Source: Prevotella sp. UBA2711 (lineage in GTDB: Bacteria; Bacteroidota; Bacteroidia; Bacteroidales; Bacteroidaceae). Taken from it: a stretch of DNA of 64,000 bases. The position numbers and the translations under genes are program-made. A model generated the notes under the pieces. It worked only from the letters and a program-made list of their open reading frames with translations. It ran no database searches and had not been told where the DNA came from. The stretch is from contig DEKX01000018.1 in assembly GCA_002354095.1 (NCBI GenBank), positions 133,383 through 197,382 on the forward strand, given 5' to 3'. Of this stretch, positions 9,672 to 18,088 are shown piece by piece; position 1 is the first letter of the stretch; each line of letters begins with the position of its first letter.

Positions 9672-9732
9672 CAAAAGTAATAAATAATTTTCAATTATCA
9701 ATTGTCAATTCTCAATTATTTTTGTATCTTTG
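9672..9732. promoter_or_regulatory. Divergent promoter pair around a heptad array
   Basis: Plus strand: TATCTTTG at 9725-9732 with TTG at 9702-9704 exactly 20 nt upstream. Minus strand: CAAAAGTA at 9672-9679 (reads TACTTTTG) with CAA at 9699-9701 (reads TTG) 19 nt away. Both -33 boxes fall inside the heptad array. Confidence 0.75.
9687..9718. repeat. 32-nt heptanucleotide array, ATTNTCA x4 + ATTA
   Basis: Units ATTTTCA, ATTATCA, ATTGTCA, ATTCTCA, then ATTA: four 7-mers plus 4 nt. The ATTGTCA unit carries the -33 TTG of the plus-strand promoter. It is one of five arrays in the window with exactly this 4 x 7 + 4 length. Confidence 0.9.
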
Positions 9733-9748
9733 CAAAAAATCTGCGTTC

Positions 9749-10927
9749 ATGAAGATACTTTTTCTGGTTTATCATGGTTTTTCGGAACATAGTGGCATCT
9801 CCCAAAAGATACATTATCAGGTGAAAGGCTTAAAGGAGAATGGGCATGATGTCCGTCTGTGCTATTATGATTTCTCGCTAGAAGGACATCGCTGTCGTTA
9901 TGTGGACGATACGGTTCTGAAAGACTATGGTAAAGGAAAATGGGCAGCTATTCGTCAGCGTTTGGATTATGATAGTATTGCAGATTATTGTATCAATGAA
10001 AGTATTCAGTTGGTTTATGCCCGCTGTTTCCAGAATGCCAGTCCTTGGCTTACCCAATGTTTCAAGAAGCTTCGGCAGGCAGGTATCCATGCGGTGACAG
10101 AAATCCCTACATACCCTTACGACCAGGAGTTTAAGACATTTTCTTTCAAACAACGCATAGAATTGAAAATCGACCAACTGTTTCGCAATAACCTGTACAG
10201 ATATATGGATGCGATGGTCACTTTCTCTGACGCCAAAGAAATCTTTGGTCAGCGTACTATCAATATCAGTAATGGCGTCGATTTCGATAGCATCCCCCTC
10301 CATAACTTTCATCTTTCTTCGACTAGCGAAGCGACTTCGTCGATTACAACTTTCAACTCTCAACTCCACTTAATCGGCGTAGCTGAGGTACACCCTTGGC
10401 ATGCTTTTGACCGTGTGATAGCCGGCATCGGAGAGTATTACAGAAAGTTCAAAGTTCAAAGTTCAAAGTTCAAAGATGTCTATTTCCATATCGTAGGTGG
10501 TGTACACCCTTATCACATGGAGCACGATTTCCAACCCTTGATTGAGAAATATGGTATTCAGGATAAGATTATCTTCCATGGAACGCTATTCGGTCAAGAA
10601 CTGGATAACGTTTTCAATCAATGTCAGTTTGCTATAGGCTCTTTAGGTCGCCATCGTAGCGGTATTACTGCTATCAAGACACTAAAGAATCGTGAATATG
10701 CTACACGTGGAATACCTTTTATATATAGTGAGCAGGACAGCGATTTTGACTCTCAGCCCTATGTTTTGAAAGCCCCTGCCGATGAGTCTCCGATCAATAT
10801 ACAGAAGATTGTTGACTTCATGAAAGATTTCTCCATGAAACCAGAAGCGATTCGTAAGACGGTTGAGCCTCTGCAATGGAAATATCAGATGCAGAAAGTG
10901 GTTGATACAGTATTTAATCCTCGATAA
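9749..10927 (+). CDS. Glycosyltransferase, GT-B fold, with in-frame repeat tracts
   Basis: 392-residue GT-B-like glycosyltransferase. The start at 9749 (MKILFLVYHGFSEHSGISQKIHYQVKGL) lies 16 nt after the -7 box; the longer open frame runs through the promoter. The N-terminal domain shows the usual GT4 opening. The C-terminal half (YFHIVGGVHPY, DKIIFHGTLFGQELDNVFNQCQFAIGSLG) matches the GT-B donor domain, but the usual E-x7-E motif is not clear. Two period-7 tracts lie inside the frame: 10347-10367 (TTFNSQLH) and 10444-10475 (RKFKVQSSKFK). Both fall in loop-like positions, so the enzyme may tolerate them. The 3' end overlaps the next convergent GT by 14 bp. Confidence 0.82.
   Translation: MKILFLVYHGFSEHSGISQKIHYQVKGLKENGHDVRLCYYDFSLEGHRCRYVDDTVLKDYGKGKWAAIRQRLDYDSIADYCINESIQLVYARCFQNASPWLTQCFKKLRQAGIHAVTEIPTYPYDQEFKTFSFKQRIELKIDQLFRNNLYRYMDAMVTFSDAKEIFGQRTINISNGVDFDSIPLHNFHLSSTSEATSSITTFNSQLHLIGVAEVHPWHAFDRVIAGIGEYYRKFKVQSSKFKDVYFHIVGGVHPYHMEHDFQPLIEKYGIQDKIIFHGTLFGQELDNVFNQCQFAIGSLGRHRSGITAIKTLKNREYATRGIPFIYSEQDSDFDSQPYVLKAPADESPINIQKIVDFMKDFSMKPEAIRKTVEPLQWKYQMQKVVDTVFNPR
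10347..10367 (+). repeat. Heptad repeat inside a glycosyltransferase gene
   Basis: CAACTTT, CAACTCT, CAACTCC: three 7-mers in tandem inside the coding region, translated as part of TTFNSQLH. They resemble the intergenic arrays. Confidence 0.75.
10444..10475 (+). repeat. 32-nt heptad array inside a glycosyltransferase gene
   Basis: Four perfect copies of AAAGTTC followed by AAAG, again 4 x 7 + 4 = 32 nt. It is translated in frame as KFKVQSSKFK and does not break the reading frame. Confidence 0.95.
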
Positions 10928-12065
10928 GTTGCTTCCATTGTTGGGTAATCCTATCGATATCAAATCGCTTCGCAATCTCTATGGCTTCTTTTGACTTCTG
11001 TTGCCAGTCAATGTGTGTGGCATCTTCTAAACGTTGTGCCAATTGCTCAATATTCTCGCTTTCGAAATAGAGTCCAAAGTCTCCGAGAATCTCCTTGCTC
11101 GTAGGTAGGTCGGACGAAACGATGGGCAATCCGTGAGCCATAGCCTCAACAAGAACGAGTCCGAATCCCTCCCAACGAGAACTCAGTACATAGACCTGTG
11201 CTTGAGAATAATAGTCTTGTATGTGACTGGTAAAAGGATGAATGGTAATTCTGTCCTGAAGATGGTATTCTTCTATCAACTGTCTGTAAAGTGGCTCTTC
11301 CACTCCTTCTCCTACAATATCCAATGTCCATTCACGGTTGCTTTTTGCAAAGATGTTGAAAGCCTTGATGAGCAGGTCGAATCCCTTATGCTGATGCGCG
11401 AAACGTCCTACTGCCAAGAATTTCTTTGAAATGCCTTGCGAAATGTCTCCAGGCATTAGAGTCAATGGATTATATATGACGCTGGTCGGGAAATGATATT
11501 GCTGTGCATCATAATGGCTGAGCATGATGGTGTGGTTCAGTTTTTCCAGTTGGAACTCATAATGTTTACGTAGCTCAGGGCCGATGTAATTGGAGTGTTT
11601 TCCAAATAAAGCCTGATAGGAATTGTGTATCCATCCAATCAGTATAGCATTTCCTAATAGTGGTTTGCAGGCAGCTAAGCGTATGGACAACGGGGCATGC
11701 ACACCTACGATGACATCGAATCCCTTCAGTTCGTTGGCTAAAGCATTCCTTTTCTCCGATGGAAACGAACTGAACGCATACAGGTCTGATGTCCATTTTG
11801 TTTGGGGCAATATTTTGCGATAGAAAGCACTGTAAACCTTGCATCCCAAAACTTTCCATTTGCTCACCTCTGGATATTGAAAAAAACGATAGTGAAGATT
11901 TGCTTCTTTTAAGTCGTAAAGTGCAGTGTCCTTTTTGTCAGGTTGATCGAAGGTTATAATAGTCACGTCATAGCTGTTTGCTAAAGCTTTGGCAATGACA
12001 GCTGTAACGCGTTGCACTCCTCCAATAGAGAAGATAGAATCGACTAAAAAACAGATTTTCTTCAT
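10914..12065 (-). CDS. Glycosyltransferase family 4
   Basis: 383-residue GT4 enzyme. The start at 12065 (MKKICFLVDSIFSIGGVQRVTAVIAKALA) has the glycine-rich N-terminal loop of the family; the frame extends 21 codons upstream through the promoter. The donor-binding half has FLAVGRFAHQHKGFDLLIKAF, then the E-x7-E motif in YVLSSRWEGFGLVLVEAMAHGLPIVSSD. It probably acts in the cytoplasm on a lipid-linked glycan. The -7 box lies 8 nt before the ATG, implying an extremely short leader. The 3' end overlaps the convergent GT by 14 bp. Confidence 0.92.
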   Translation of the reverse strand: MKKICFLVDSIFSIGGVQRVTAVIAKALANSYDVTIITFDQPDKKDTALYDLKEANLHYRFFQYPEVSKWKVLGCKVYSAFYRKILPQTKWTSDLYAFSSFPSEKRNALANELKGFDVIVGVHAPLSIRLAACKPLLGNAILIGWIHNSYQALFGKHSNYIGPELRKHYEFQLEKLNHTIMLSHYDAQQYHFPTSVIYNPLTLMPGDISQGISKKFLAVGRFAHQHKGFDLLIKAFNIFAKSNREWTLDIVGEGVEEPLYRQLIEEYHLQDRITIHPFTSHIQDYYSQAQVYVLSSRWEGFGLVLVEAMAHGLPIVSSDLPTSKEILGDFGLYFESENIEQLAQRLEDATHIDWQQKSKEAIEIAKRFDIDRITQQWKQLIED

Positions 12066-12073
12066 ATCCGTCG

Positions 12074-12122
12074 CAAAAATACAATAAAAACTTGATAGTT
12101 CCAAATAAAAGTTGTATATTTG
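12074..12122. promoter_or_regulatory. Divergent promoter pair between two GT4 genes
   Basis: CAAAAATA at 12074-12081 reads TATTTTTG on the minus strand; TATATTTG at 12115-12122 serves the plus strand. Only 33 nt separate the two -7 boxes, so the two promoters share their upstream DNA. No heptad array is evident here. Confidence 0.65.
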
Positions 12123-12140
12123 CGTCATAAATTTATTGAC

Positions 12141-13304
12141 ATGACAGGCGTTCCACTTAAAATTGTTTATGTGACTCCAGCACTTTATATGGCAGGAGGC
12201 GTTGAACGTGTATTGACATTAAAAGCCAACTATTTCGCAGATCATTTTGGGTATGATATCACTGTCATCCTAACTGAAGGAAAAGGTAAGCCGTTATTTT
12301 ATCCCATGTCTGATAAAATCAAGGTTGTCAATCTCGACATCAATTTTGAAGACCTTTGGACCTGTTCTTTTGCCAAGAAGATATTTGTGTATCTGAAGAA
12401 GCAACGGCAGTACAAAAAACTTCTTACAGCAGAACTGATGCATATTCACCCCGATCTCACCATCAGTCTGCTTCGCAGGGAAATCAATTTCATCACAGAC
12501 ATTCCTGATGGAAGTAAGAAAATTGGTGAGATGCATGTCAATCGAGCTAATTATCGTAATTTCGAAGCAAATGAGGCTACTTGGATAAAACAGCTATTTG
12601 CAAAATGGTGGATGAATAATCTCGTAAAGCACCTGAAAAATTTAGATAAGTTTGTGGTATTGACTTATGAAGACAAAGATGCATGGAAAGAGTTGTCTAA
12701 TATTGAAGTGATTCCTGATCCTCTTTCTTTTAATCCTCACATGTCGAGTCCTTTGGTGGAGAAACGTGTGATAGGCGTAGGCCGATATGTCTATCAAAAG
12801 GGTTTTGACCTGTTACTAAAAGCATGGGCACAAGTTGAAAAAGAATGTCCAGATTGGGAGTTGGCTATCTATGGGGAAGGTGACCGAACTCCTTATCAAA
12901 AACAAGCAAAGGAGTTGAATCTCGATTTAACTCGTTGTCATTTGGAAGGCCGTTCTTCTGACATTGAAAAAGAATATTGCCGTAGTTCTGTCTTTGTATT
13001 TAGTTCCCGCTTTGAAGGATTTGGTATGGTTTTGGTTGAGGCCATGGCTTGCGGCCTTCCTGTCGTATCATTCGATTGTGCTTGTGGTCCCAAAGATATC
13101 ATAAAGAATGGTGAGGATGGATTACTGGTAGAGAATGAAAATGTGTCAGCATTGGCAGAAGGCTTGTCGTCATTGATAAATAATACCGAACAAAGAAAGA
13201 TTATGGGCAAAAATGCTCAACACAACGTACAACGCTTCAATATTCATCAGATAGCTGACAAGTGGAATCAATTGTTTAAGAGATTAGTTAGCCACTCTTC
13301 TTAG
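12141..13304 (+). CDS. Glycosyltransferase family 4, GGVERVLTLKANYF type
   Basis: 387-residue GT4. The ATG at 12141 is preferred over an in-frame TTG at 12120 that lies inside the -7 box. The N-terminal loop (YMAGGVERVLTLKANYFADHFGYDITVILT) marks a subgroup of four related genes in this window (also 14566, 15749 and 18940). The donor domain has GVGRYVYQKGFDLLLKAWAQ and FVFSSRFEGFGMVLVEAMACGLPVVSFDCACGPKDII. Catalysis by inverting or retaining chemistry, donor and acceptor cannot be fixed from sequence; GT4 enzymes are normally retaining. It is likely to extend the same surface glycan as its neighbours. Confidence 0.92.
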   Translation: MTGVPLKIVYVTPALYMAGGVERVLTLKANYFADHFGYDITVILTEGKGKPLFYPMSDKIKVVNLDINFEDLWTCSFAKKIFVYLKKQRQYKKLLTAELMHIHPDLTISLLRREINFITDIPDGSKKIGEMHVNRANYRNFEANEATWIKQLFAKWWMNNLVKHLKNLDKFVVLTYEDKDAWKELSNIEVIPDPLSFNPHMSSPLVEKRVIGVGRYVYQKGFDLLLKAWAQVEKECPDWELAIYGEGDRTPYQKQAKELNLDLTRCHLEGRSSDIEKEYCRSSVFVFSSRFEGFGMVLVEAMACGLPVVSFDCACGPKDIIKNGEDGLLVENENVSALAEGLSSLINNTEQRKIMGKNAQHNVQRFNIHQIADKWNQLFKRLVSHSS

Positions 13305-13362
13305 AGTTGGCAAGAGGATGAATATTTAGATTTCTTCCTAAAGAGTGTTAAAAGTATATGTT

Positions 13363-13397
13363 GGTACACAAGTTTGTGTACCACAAGTTTGTGTACC
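13363..13397 (+). repeat. Palindrome with tandem 15-bp unit upstream of a GT2 gene
   Basis: GGTACACAA, GT, TTGTGTACC at 13363-13382 is a 9-bp inverted repeat. The unit ACAAGTTTGTGTACC is then repeated directly, ending at 13397. It lies 14 nt upstream of the -7 box at 13412, so it overlaps the -33 region and may be a regulator site. Confidence 0.7.
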
Positions 13398-13411
13398 ATG
13401 ATTTTTTTATA

Positions 13412-13419
13412 TATATTTG
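13412..13419 (+). promoter_or_regulatory. -7 box ahead of the GT2 gene at 13519
   Basis: TATATTTG followed by CA. The leader to the ATG is about 95 nt, long for this locus. Confidence 0.5.
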
Positions 13420-13518
13420 CAATCAAAATTTCTCATTAGAAGAATCCGTTTTAAAACATGCTTAAAGAGATTACAATAATCTAATCTTGAGTGTTGTTTA
13501 AGAGTTGAATATTATGAT

Positions 13519-14553
13519 ATGAATTACGCAGTAACCATAGGAATACCCGTTTACAATGTGGAGAAATATATCCGCCAGACGATGGACTCTGCTTTGGCAC
13601 AGACATTCCAGGACATAGAGTTTCTAGTACTGGATGACTGTGGAACGGACGGTTCTATGGATATAATTTGCGAGTATCAGCAAACCCACCCTCGCGGCAA
13701 GGATATCCATATTGTTCGTCAGTCAAAAAATGGGGGCATTGGACGTGCCCGTAACCGCATTATAGATGAGGCTCAGGGCGAATATCTTTACTTTATTGAT
13801 GCGGACGATACCATAGCCTCCAACACAATTGAACTACTTTTTGAGAATGCAAAAAAGTATGATGCTGATATTGTGTATGGTTCTTACGAAAGAATCGAGG
13901 ATTTTGATGGAACAACTAAGAAGACGCTGTTCCAGTATCCCGACTTACGGTTCCTGGAAGAGAATGAGTTTGCTGATAAGGTTTTTAGTCAATACGGTTT
14001 TTTGCAAGCTAATGTATGGAATTACCTCCTCAAAAGAGACATTTATATAAAGAATGGACTGCGCTTTAAAAATGTAAATTATTGGGAGGATTTCTGTATC
14101 ACTATCAATTTGCCGATTTACATTCACCGGGCTGTATTGTTGTCCGATATTACATATTTCTATTTTTGTCGTTATGGGTCGTTGTCCAATTTTGAGAAGC
14201 GCAGTCATATTGGAAAGAAAGAAATCCAGAAAGTCATTGGCGCAATGGAGGAGGTGAAACTTAGCTATGACCGCGTACAGTCAAAACCTTATTTCTATAA
14301 ATGGTTGTATAAGGTGATGATGACACACTTCTACATGGTTTGCTCAATTTTGGGAAATGAGGAAATCATTGCTCCGGCATTTACGAAACGCGAGATACGA
14401 GATGTTATGAAGTCTCCACTCTCATTCGCTGAAACAATTAAATTGAATCGGAGGTTGGTGGAAAACCTCTTCTTGTATCTTCTTGGAGTATTGCCTCCAT
14501 CAGTATCAGTTTGCATTATGAAAATGGTCGGAAAACTAAAAGGACTTATTTAA
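13519..14553 (+). CDS. Glycosyltransferase family 2 (GT-A)
   Basis: 344-residue GT2 enzyme. The GT-A core starts at once (VTIGIPVYNVEKYIRQTMDSALAQTFQDIEFLVLDDCGTDGS), with the nucleotide-binding LDDC, the NGGIGRARNRIID segment and the metal-binding DADD (YLYFIDADDTIAS). The C-terminal part is helical and without a clear membrane span. It probably transfers one sugar from a nucleotide donor to a membrane-bound glycan. It is followed at 12 bp by a GT4, so the two are probably co-transcribed from the promoter at 13412. Confidence 0.93.
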   Translation: MNYAVTIGIPVYNVEKYIRQTMDSALAQTFQDIEFLVLDDCGTDGSMDIICEYQQTHPRGKDIHIVRQSKNGGIGRARNRIIDEAQGEYLYFIDADDTIASNTIELLFENAKKYDADIVYGSYERIEDFDGTTKKTLFQYPDLRFLEENEFADKVFSQYGFLQANVWNYLLKRDIYIKNGLRFKNVNYWEDFCITINLPIYIHRAVLLSDITYFYFCRYGSLSNFEKRSHIGKKEIQKVIGAMEEVKLSYDRVQSKPYFYKWLYKVMMTHFYMVCSILGNEEIIAPAFTKREIRDVMKSPLSFAETIKLNRRLVENLFLYLLGVLPPSVSVCIMKMVGKLKGLI

Positions 14554-14565
14554 AAATGTAAAATT

Positions 14566-15687
14566 ATGAATATAGCTTTTGTATTGCGCAGCTTAGCCAA
14601 TAGTGGGGGCATAGAACGCACTTTAACTGATAAAGCTAATTATTTAGCTGAACAGGGACATCAAGTGTTGTTTGTCACTTATGAGCAAGGTCAGCATGAA
14701 CTCGTTTTCGAATTGTCTACCTCTGTTATCTATGTTGACTTGAATTGCCGAAAATTTACCTTGTACCGTTATCCTTTATATAAACGGCTATATAAATCAT
14801 GGCGGATGAATAGGGTTATGAGGTCTAGATGGAACACTTTGGTTGACGACCTCCATCCAGATTTAGTGGTCATCACAACCTATTCCAATGATTCTTTGAG
14901 TGAATTGATGTCGGTGTGCAAAAAGATTCCTGTTGTTGTAGAGTCACATACGGCTTTTACACACGACATGCAATCCCATAACTTTCTTGAAAAACTAAAA
15001 AATAAATACATGCTTAACATCCTAAAAAAGTGTTCTCTTTTGATTGCGCTAACTGAAGGTGATAAGCTTTGCTGGGAAAAATATCTCAAGAATGTCAGAA
15101 AAGTGAATAATCCTGTTACTCGCTATGTCGAAGATGTTGAGCATGTGAAAAGAAGAAAAGGACGTATTATTTGTGTTGGCAGACTACATGAACAAAAACG
15201 ATACGATAGACTGATAAGCGCTTTTTCCCTCATATCAGATAGACATCCTTCTTGGTATATAGACATATATGGTTATGGTAGTCTTCGAGATTCTCTTGAA
15301 CATCAAATTGATGTTTTGGGACTTAAAGGAAGAATCGTAATACATGAACCAACAAAAGATATTTATCAGGAATATCTAAAGAGCGAACTATTTGTGCTTA
15401 GCTCGGATTATGAAGGATTGCCATTGGTATTGCTTGAGGCAATGGCTTGCGGAACACCTTCAATTGCAACCGACTGTCCTTTTGGACCAGCAGAAGTCAT
15501 TAATGATTATGAAACAGGTGTTTTGTGTAAAATGGATGAGAAAGATTTGGCCAATAAGATAGACTGGATGATTACTCACGAGAAGGAACGACATGAAATC
15601 GGAACTAAAGGACATAAGGCTGCTGCAAGATATAAAAAAGAAATAATTATGAAGGAATGGGAATGTGCTTATCTCTCTGTTTTGTAA
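14566..15687 (+). CDS. Glycosyltransferase family 4, tandem paralogue A
   Basis: 373-residue GT4 of the ERTLTDKANY subgroup: N-terminal SLANSGGIERTLTDKANYLAEQGHQVLFVTYEQ and donor motif FVLSSDYEGLPLVLLEAMACGTPSIATDCPFGPAEVI. It is closely related to the next gene (15749): the C-terminal stretches DLANKIDWMITHEKER and AARYKKEIIMKEWECAYLSV reappear there almost unchanged. I infer a tandem duplication followed by divergence of the acceptor half. The gene is AT-rich compared with the housekeeping genes. It is in an operon-like run with 13519 (12 bp) and 15749 (61 bp). Confidence 0.92.
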   Translation: MNIAFVLRSLANSGGIERTLTDKANYLAEQGHQVLFVTYEQGQHELVFELSTSVIYVDLNCRKFTLYRYPLYKRLYKSWRMNRVMRSRWNTLVDDLHPDLVVITTYSNDSLSELMSVCKKIPVVVESHTAFTHDMQSHNFLEKLKNKYMLNILKKCSLLIALTEGDKLCWEKYLKNVRKVNNPVTRYVEDVEHVKRRKGRIICVGRLHEQKRYDRLISAFSLISDRHPSWYIDIYGYGSLRDSLEHQIDVLGLKGRIVIHEPTKDIYQEYLKSELFVLSSDYEGLPLVLLEAMACGTPSIATDCPFGPAEVINDYETGVLCKMDEKDLANKIDWMITHEKERHEIGTKGHKAAARYKKEIIMKEWECAYLSVL

Positions 15688-15748
15688 TAGTTTGTTTTGC
15701 TTAGTAATCAAATAGTTTTTGTTGTAATCCTATAATTGTTATTTTTAA

Positions 15749-16885
15749 ATGAAACTACTTTTTTTGACTCCTCAATTATCAAATTATGGTGGAATTGAAC
15801 GTACAATCACCGACAAAGCCAATTATTTTGTTGAGATGGGCCACCAAGTTTCAATAGTTACTTATGAACAATTAGACAGACCCTACGCTTATAGTCTAAG
15901 CACAAAAGTACATCATACAGATTTGGCAAACAGCTTCAATTTGCTTTATCGATATCCATTATTCAAGAGAATCTTTAAATATTGGAAGATGATACGGTCT
16001 TTCAAAGAAGGATTTAAAAAGATAGTTGTAGATTTTTGCCCAGATGTAATAGTGATTACAGCCCCAGATACAGAGCATTATCTTCGAAGTGTTCTTTCTG
16101 TGTCAAAAGGAATTAAAATAGTTATAGAATCTCATAGTACATTTGATCACCATTTTGATGTAAATGGTCTATGGTGTAGGTTTTCATATTTTTTCCAAAG
16201 ACCAAAAGAAATATATCGAAAAGTAGATCTTGTGATTGCTTTGACAAATGCTGATGCTCAATGCTGGCGTAATTTTAATATTAGAAATATAGAGGTTGTT
16301 CCCAATCCTGTTTCTTTTTACTGTGAAAATGTTGAAGATAATAATGATATTACTGGTCAAATAATTGCAGTGGGACGTTTGCATCATGGCAAGCGATTCG
16401 ACCGTTTGATATTGGCTTTTTCGTTAATTGCGAAGAAACACCCAACATGGAACTTGGCAATTTATGGAAAAGGGGAAGAAAAAGAGAAATTGAATGGTCT
16501 TATTTCACAGTTGAATCTATCAAATCAGATTCGCATATCATATGTAACAAAAGACATTATGTCGGAATATATGAAAAGCGCCTTTTTTGTTTGTAGTTCT
16601 GATTACGAAGGTTTTTCCTTAGTGCTGGTTGAAGCGATGGCTTGCGGAATACCGTGCGTTTCAACAGCATGTCCCAATGGTCCATTAGAGATTATTGAAG
16701 ACGGAGTGAATGGCCTTCTTTCAAAAATGGATTCTTCTGATTTGGCAAACAAAATGGATTGGATGATTACCCATGAAAAGGAACGGCGAAAAATGGGACA
16801 GAATGCACATAGATTTGCTGCTCGTTACAAAAAAGAAATAGTAATGAAAAAGTGGGAGGATGCTTATTTGTCTGTGACCTTATAA
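15749..16885 (+). CDS. Glycosyltransferase family 4, tandem paralogue B
   Basis: 378-residue GT4, sister of 14566. It has LSNYGGIERTITDKANYFVEMGHQVSIVTYEQ at the N-terminus, IIAVGRLHHGKRFDRLILAFSLIAKKHP in the donor domain and FVCSSDYEGFSLVLVEAMACGIPCVSTACPNGPLEII with both glutamates of E-x7-E. The C-terminus (DLANKMDWMITHEKER, AARYKKEIVMKKWEDAYLSV) is nearly shared with its neighbour. It converges on the minus-strand GT2 with a 51-bp gap. It is strongly AT-rich, as accessory polysaccharide genes often are. Confidence 0.92.
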   Translation: MKLLFLTPQLSNYGGIERTITDKANYFVEMGHQVSIVTYEQLDRPYAYSLSTKVHHTDLANSFNLLYRYPLFKRIFKYWKMIRSFKEGFKKIVVDFCPDVIVITAPDTEHYLRSVLSVSKGIKIVIESHSTFDHHFDVNGLWCRFSYFFQRPKEIYRKVDLVIALTNADAQCWRNFNIRNIEVVPNPVSFYCENVEDNNDITGQIIAVGRLHHGKRFDRLILAFSLIAKKHPTWNLAIYGKGEEKEKLNGLISQLNLSNQIRISYVTKDIMSEYMKSAFFVCSSDYEGFSLVLVEAMACGIPCVSTACPNGPLEIIEDGVNGLLSKMDSSDLANKMDWMITHEKERRKMGQNAHRFAARYKKEIVMKKWEDAYLSVTL

Positions 16886-16936
16886 ATGGGACATCTTCAG
16901 TTTTAAGAGGACTTTCTTTCTTCTTTGAAAGGAAAT

Positions 16937-17947
16937 TTAAAAGAAGATTATTTTTTCCCATACTTTTCTATATACGATTTGGCCATAATAATAAAAGAGA
17001 TCAATATAGAGATATGGCAGATGTCGAATCATGAAGGATGTCACCTTTTGTTTGGTTCCATGAGTGAAATCCAGTTGGGGGACCTCAAACTTCAAGATGT
17101 CAAAGACTTTGTGTCTGTCTTTTCCTTTTTTTAAAAAATATATAATTTGATATACCATCTCGGTAAAAGTCATATATACATCTTCTTCTAATTTATATAG
17201 TACCTCGGGAGAAAGCCCCATAATCATCCTTAAATTCCATGTGGCAGCCATTGCTATAGAATAGCTTCTCGATTTTTCAACATTGAAAAATGTTGTCGCC
17301 GCTCCTGGACGGTTCTTCCTATAGATATTAAGCAACCATGTTGTTCTTAGGCATCTCTGAGCGTTTAAATAACATTTGTGCGTAAAAGGAACATCTTGAA
17401 GGTAGATACCACTGATAAACCTAATGTGATTATCATGGAGAAATTCTCTTCTGAAAAGTGTTCGCCATACATAGCATTGGCGTGGATTCAGGTCTTCTAA
17501 AAAGAGTAGTTGGCCTGTTTTCTCTTGTACGGAAAACTCTTTTTGAACGACTCCGGTGAACTTAGACATATCTTTGTCTTCAATTTCAAGAAAGTCGGCA
17601 ACAACAAGGTCTACTTTGGTTTCCAGCGCCTTCTCCAGTAATGGCTTGAGGCTGTTCTCAATGAGTAAGTCATCGGAGTCCGGCATCAGAATGTACTCCC
17701 CCTTGGCAATGGCAATACCTTTATTGCGGGCTACTGACAGACTAAGGTTTTCTTGATTGATCACCGTAATATTGGCGTGCTGACTGATGATGTCCTGAAT
17801 GACCTCCATACTACGATCCGTACTTCCGTCGTTGACTATGATGACTTCAAAGCATTCTTCGTCAAGTCCTTGTTTATATATACTTTTAATGCAGGCTCTT
17901 ATGTATTTTTCTACATTGTATACGGGAACAATAATACTTAAGTCCAT
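16937..17947 (-). CDS. Glycosyltransferase family 2 (GT-A)
   Basis: 336-residue GT2. The N-terminal MDLSIIVPVYNVEKYIRACIKSIYKQGLDEECFEVIIVNDGSTD is a textbook GT2 start, followed by SVARNKGIAIAKGEYILMPDSDD with the metal-binding DSDD (D-x-D). The C-terminal 100 residues are helical (TKQKVTSFMIRHLPYLYIDLFYYYG). It stands alone on the minus strand between plus-strand GT genes, with its own -7 box at 17999-17992 and a leader of about 40 nt. Its donor and acceptor are unknown. Confidence 0.93.
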   Translation of the reverse strand: MDLSIIVPVYNVEKYIRACIKSIYKQGLDEECFEVIIVNDGSTDRSMEVIQDIISQHANITVINQENLSLSVARNKGIAIAKGEYILMPDSDDLLIENSLKPLLEKALETKVDLVVADFLEIEDKDMSKFTGVVQKEFSVQEKTGQLLFLEDLNPRQCYVWRTLFRREFLHDNHIRFISGIYLQDVPFTHKCYLNAQRCLRTTWLLNIYRKNRPGAATTFFNVEKSRSYSIAMAATWNLRMIMGLSPEVLYKLEEDVYMTFTEMVYQIIYFLKKGKDRHKVFDILKFEVPQLDFTHGTKQKVTSFMIRHLPYLYIDLFYYYGQIVYRKVWEKIIFF

Positions 17948-17991
17948 ATATATTTAGTTTTATTATTTAACATTCTTGTCGTTTTACGATA

Positions 17992-18070
17992 CAAAAATAC
18001 CATATTTATTTGAAGTTATTAAAGTATTTCTTTTTTTTTTTGATAATATCAGAATTATTATGTATTTTTG
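17992..18070. promoter_or_regulatory. Divergent -7 boxes between two GT2 genes
   Basis: CAAAAATA at 17992-17999 reads TATTTTTG on the minus strand. TATTTTTG at 18063-18070, followed by CA, precedes the plus-strand ATG at 18089. The DNA between is extremely AT-rich with an 11-nt T run and carries no clear heptad array. Confidence 0.6.
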
Positions 18071-18088
18071 CAGAAATGATTTAGACAG

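Noticed and set aside
10444..10475. Coding-region heptad array as an internal promoter
   Set aside because: No TAnnTTTG box follows at the expected distance and no gene starts downstream within the GT.
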